Shown here: positions 61,647 through 64,000 of the stretch, piece after piece | Position numbering within the stretch: position 1 is the first letter of the stretch | How the letters are laid out: each line of letters begins with the position of its first letter | Notes under the pieces: generated by a model | Told to the model about the DNA's origin: nothing | What the model saw: the letters and a program-made list of their open reading frames with translations, nothing else | Database searches by the model: none | Made by a program: the position numbers and the translations under genes | Source: Plut-88900 sp965116945 | Lineage (GTDB): Bacteria; Chloroflexota; Dehalococcoidia; Plut-88900 | NCBI GenBank assembly: GCA_965116945.1 | Contig: OZ220734.1 | Span: 1,364,001-1,428,000, forward strand | DNA: 64,000 nt | Direction of reading: 5' to 3'

Positions 61647-62854
61647 TATTTACTTCCTCCCGCTACGGGCCTCGATATTGCGGTAAGCCGCTCGGCGCCG
61701 CCCGACACTACCTCTCGGGTCTGGCCCTGGAATCCCATAAGTCTGTGCAGGCCTGCTACCAACCCGATGGCTATGGCAAAGTTCACCGGTATCAGCCACG
61801 GTGGCAGCCCGTCCGACCACACCACTACCTGAACAGCCGTGATAGCCGCGTTCAGAAGCGACAGCGGGAAAAGGAACTTCCAGGCAAAGGTCATCACCTG
61901 GTCCACCCTGAGCCTGGGCAGTGTGGCCCGAGTCCACACGAATATCCCGAATATGAAGAATATCTTGACCAGCAGCCACAAGTACCCGGGTAGCCCGGGC
62001 CCCTCCCAGCCGCTCAGGTATAGGGTCGCAATCACTGCCGAATAACCCACCAGCGCAATCCCTTCGGCCGTCAGGAACATGACGAACTTGACGCCGCTGT
62101 ACTCAGTATGGATGCCGGCAATAATCTCGGATTCCGCTTCCGTCAGGTCAAACGGAGACCTGTTGAGCTCCGCAGAAACGGCCATGAAAAAGATGATGAA
62201 CCCCAGGGGTTGGAACAGTATGAGTGGCCAACTGCTCTGGACCCCGACGATGTCGTTCAGGGCCATGGACCCTGCTATCAACACTACTCCCATGATGGAA
62301 ATGACCAGCGGTATCTCGTAGCTGACGAGCTGGGCCACGGCTCTCATGGCGCCGAACAGCGCATACTTGTTGTTGGACGCCCAGCCGGCCATAAACACCC
62401 CTACGGTCTCGAATGCCGTGACGGCGACAATAAACAGTATTCCCACGTTGAGGTTGGTCAGGTAGGTCTCACCCCCGAACGGGATAACAGTGAACATGAG
62501 AAGGGCCGGGGCCATCACGGCCACAGGGGCAAGGGTGAAGACAAGCTTGTCGGCTCCCCGAGGAATGATGTCCTCTTTGGTCATGATCTTTATCGCATCG
62601 GCTATGGGCTGCAGAAGACCAAATGGCCCGACCCTGTTCGGCCCGACCCTGTTCTGGAACCTTCCCAGCAGCCGCCGCTCGACGTAGATCAGCAGTGGGA
62701 CCAGCACCATTGGCAAGTTGATGAGAACCAGTGCACTAAGGAAGCCGAGCACAAGGTAGATTACCCACCCCTCCGCCGAGTCCGGGATGATGGCTTCAAT
62801 CCAGCCGCGGATGACCTCTCCCAGTTCTCTCCAGAGTTCGTAGAACCAGTCCAC
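61646..62854 (-). CDS. nuoH: NADH-quinone oxidoreductase subunit H
   Basis: A 402-residue membrane subunit forming part of the quinone-binding site, with about eight helices. Conserved stretches include ERRLLGRFQNRVGPNRVGPF, DLTEAESEIIAGIHTEYSGV and WTRATLPRLRVDQVMTFAWK. The start is GTG 62852-62854, sharing one base with the nuoD stop (TAGTG). No nuoE, nuoF or nuoG lies between nuoD and nuoH, unlike the usual 14-gene order. Confidence 0.94.
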   Translation of the reverse strand: MDWFYELWRELGEVIRGWIEAIIPDSAEGWVIYLVLGFLSALVLINLPMVLVPLLIYVERRLLGRFQNRVGPNRVGPFGLLQPIADAIKIMTKEDIIPRGADKLVFTLAPVAVMAPALLMFTVIPFGGETYLTNLNVGILFIVAVTAFETVGVFMAGWASNNKYALFGAMRAVAQLVSYEIPLVISIMGVVLIAGSMALNDIVGVQSSWPLILFQPLGFIIFFMAVSAELNRSPFDLTEAESEIIAGIHTEYSGVKFVMFLTAEGIALVGYSAVIATLYLSGWEGPGLPGYLWLLVKIFFIFGIFVWTRATLPRLRVDQVMTFAWKFLFPLSLLNAAITAVQVVVWSDGLPPWLIPVNFAIAIGLVAGLHRLMGFQGQTREVVSGGAERLTAISRPVAGGSK

Positions 62855-63957
62855 TACCTGTCCACCTCACCCATGTTTATATCCACGCTCCCCAGGATGA
62901 CAATCAAGTCTGCTAGCTTCCACCCGAGGGAGAGTTCCCGCAAGACTGTCAGGTTGATGAAGGAAGGGGCGCGAATCTTGCACCGATATGGCGATATCGC
63001 GCCATCGCTTACGAGATAGAACCCGAGCTCACCCTTGGGCGCCTCAACGTGCGCGTAAGCCTCGCCCTTCGGAGGCCTGATCAGCGCCGGCGCCTTCGCC
63101 CTGAAGGGCCCTTCGGGTATCTGCTCCATGGCTTGCTTAACGATTCGAACGCTCTCCCGCATCTCTTCCAGCCGCACCAGGAACCGGTCGTACGTGTCCC
63201 CCGTAGGCCCGACCGGAACGTCAAACTCAAACCTGTCGTACACCTCGTAGGGGTCCGCCTTGCGAAGGTCCCAGTTCACCCCCGAAGCCCTCAGCATCGG
63301 CCCCGATACCGAGGCGTTGATTGCGGTCTCGGGCGGAAGGATGGCCATGTCTTTCGTGCGGGAAATGATGATCTCGTTCTCGCGAAGCAAGGCTTCATAC
63401 TCATCGATGTAGCCTGGCATCTCGTTGATGAACTTGACCAGGGCAGGCGTGAACTCGGGCGGCAGGTCTCCGCTCACGCCGCCAATACGCATGTAGGAGT
63501 AGGTGATCCGGGCGCCGCATACCATCTCGAAAAGGTCGAGGATCTTTTCCCGCTCCCGGAACATGTACATGAGTGGGGTAGCCAGCGCCCCGAGGTCGTT
63601 GATCAGGAAACCCAGGGCCATGCAGTGGCTGGCGATGCGCATCAGTTCCGCCATGATCACCCGGATGTACATCGCCCTTTCGGGGGGCTCAATGCCCGAC
63701 AGTTTCTCCGCCGCCAGCACGTATGCCAGGTTGTTGGACATCGAGGCCAGGTAGTCCAGCCTGTCGGTGAGCGTGATGATCTGGGTGTAGGTGCGCTCTT
63801 CAGCCAGCTTCTCGGTCCCGCGGTGCAGGTAGCCGAAGACCGGTTCCAGGTCGGTCACAACCTCGCCATCAAACGTGACTCGCATCCGGAACACACCGTG
63901 CGTGCTCGGGTGCTGGGGCCCGATGTTGACCATTACTTCTTCGGTCTTAAGCGTCAC
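62854..63957 (-). CDS. nuoD: NADH-quinone oxidoreductase subunit D
   Basis: A 367-residue 49-kDa-type subunit lining the quinone cavity. Signature segments: NIGPQHPSTHGVFRM (with the conserved HPSTHG), TDRLDYLASMSNNLAY, ERAMYIRVIMAELMRIASH and the C-terminal LGSVDINMGEVDR. The start is GTG 63955-63957, overlapping the TGA of the upstream frame (GTGA). Normal length. It is a separate gene, not fused to nuoC. Confidence 0.95.
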   Translation of the reverse strand: MTLKTEEVMVNIGPQHPSTHGVFRMRVTFDGEVVTDLEPVFGYLHRGTEKLAEERTYTQIITLTDRLDYLASMSNNLAYVLAAEKLSGIEPPERAMYIRVIMAELMRIASHCMALGFLINDLGALATPLMYMFREREKILDLFEMVCGARITYSYMRIGGVSGDLPPEFTPALVKFINEMPGYIDEYEALLRENEIIISRTKDMAILPPETAINASVSGPMLRASGVNWDLRKADPYEVYDRFEFDVPVGPTGDTYDRFLVRLEEMRESVRIVKQAMEQIPEGPFRAKAPALIRPPKGEAYAHVEAPKGELGFYLVSDGAISPYRCKIRAPSFINLTVLRELSLGWKLADLIVILGSVDINMGEVDR

Positions 63958-64000
63958 TCTTTTCCCTGCTCAAAGGTTGCATATATTGTGTAGCTGATTG
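63954..64000 (-). CDS. 3' end of a gene upstream of nuoD, probably nuoC
   Basis: Fourteen complete codons before the window edge read ISYTIYATFEQGKE then TGA, overlapping the nuoD start by GTGA. Position directly before nuoD in a complex I operon makes nuoC the expected gene, but too little is present to prove it. Confidence 0.45.
   Translation of the reverse strand, partial: ISYTIYATFEQGKE

Noticed and set aside
1..64000. CRISPR arrays, inteins, rRNA operons and insertion-sequence transposases
   Set aside because: No regularly spaced repeats, splicing motifs, rRNA sequence or transposase signatures were seen on reading both strands.

Overview
The window reads as part of a moderately GC-rich bacterial chromosome. 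The best guess is Chloroflexota, close to Dehalococcoidia or SAR202-like lineages. This is an inference from the style of the core genes (serS, lysS, typA, sucC), from an 11-subunit-type complex I operon that runs nuoD-nuoH without nuoEFG, and from a DEAD-box helicase with an N-terminal CxxC-CxxC ribbon. No 16S or marker tree could be run, so the placement is tentative.

Left core region (1-12738). On the minus strand lie the 5' part of sucC, an MFS transporter, a Rossmann-fold (saccharopine-dehydrogenase-like) protein, and a two-gene respiratory molybdoenzyme module: a four-cluster ferredoxin fused to an NrfD-type membrane anchor, followed by its molybdopterin catalytic subunit. A long intergenic stretch holds a possible 29-residue membrane microprotein and a perfect inverted repeat. 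Then come typA (TTG start) and a DEAD-box RNA helicase on the plus strand.

Genomic island (12822-46946). A 19-bp perfect direct repeat, identical to the 3' end of a tRNA-Ser(UGA), brackets about 34.1 kb. A P4-type tyrosine integrase and an AlpA-like regulator sit at the right end, next to the intact tRNA. The cargo is almost entirely defence or conflict genes: a 1525-residue GHKL-ATPase/DUF3883 (NO VEIN-like) protein; an ankyrin-repeat protein with small coupled genes; an AddAB-like helicase-nuclease pair; a RecQ helicase fused to a phosphoribosyltransferase and coupled to a DprA-like protein; a decayed and an intact TIR-type gene with a small partner; a single-polypeptide (type ISP) restriction-modification enzyme; and a compact four-gene operon (unknown protein, QueC-like PP-loop enzyme, XRE-ImmA regulator/protease, PIN-like nuclease) behind a promoter embedded in an inverted repeat. 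The last operon and the RecQ-PRTase/DprA pair are the best candidates for undescribed systems.

Right core region (46929-64000). This contains tRNA-Ser, a broken PotD-like substrate-binding lipoprotein gene, the minus-strand cluster nadK-nudix-greA-lysS-serS, a plus-strand formyltransferase resembling the hydrolase domain of 10-formyl-THF dehydrogenase, and a vapBC toxin-antitoxin pair with a probably leaderless promoter. A tightly packed minus-strand complex I operon (end of a probable nuoC, then nuoD-H-I-J-K, a DUF2007-like small gene, and nuoL-M-N) runs off the right edge.
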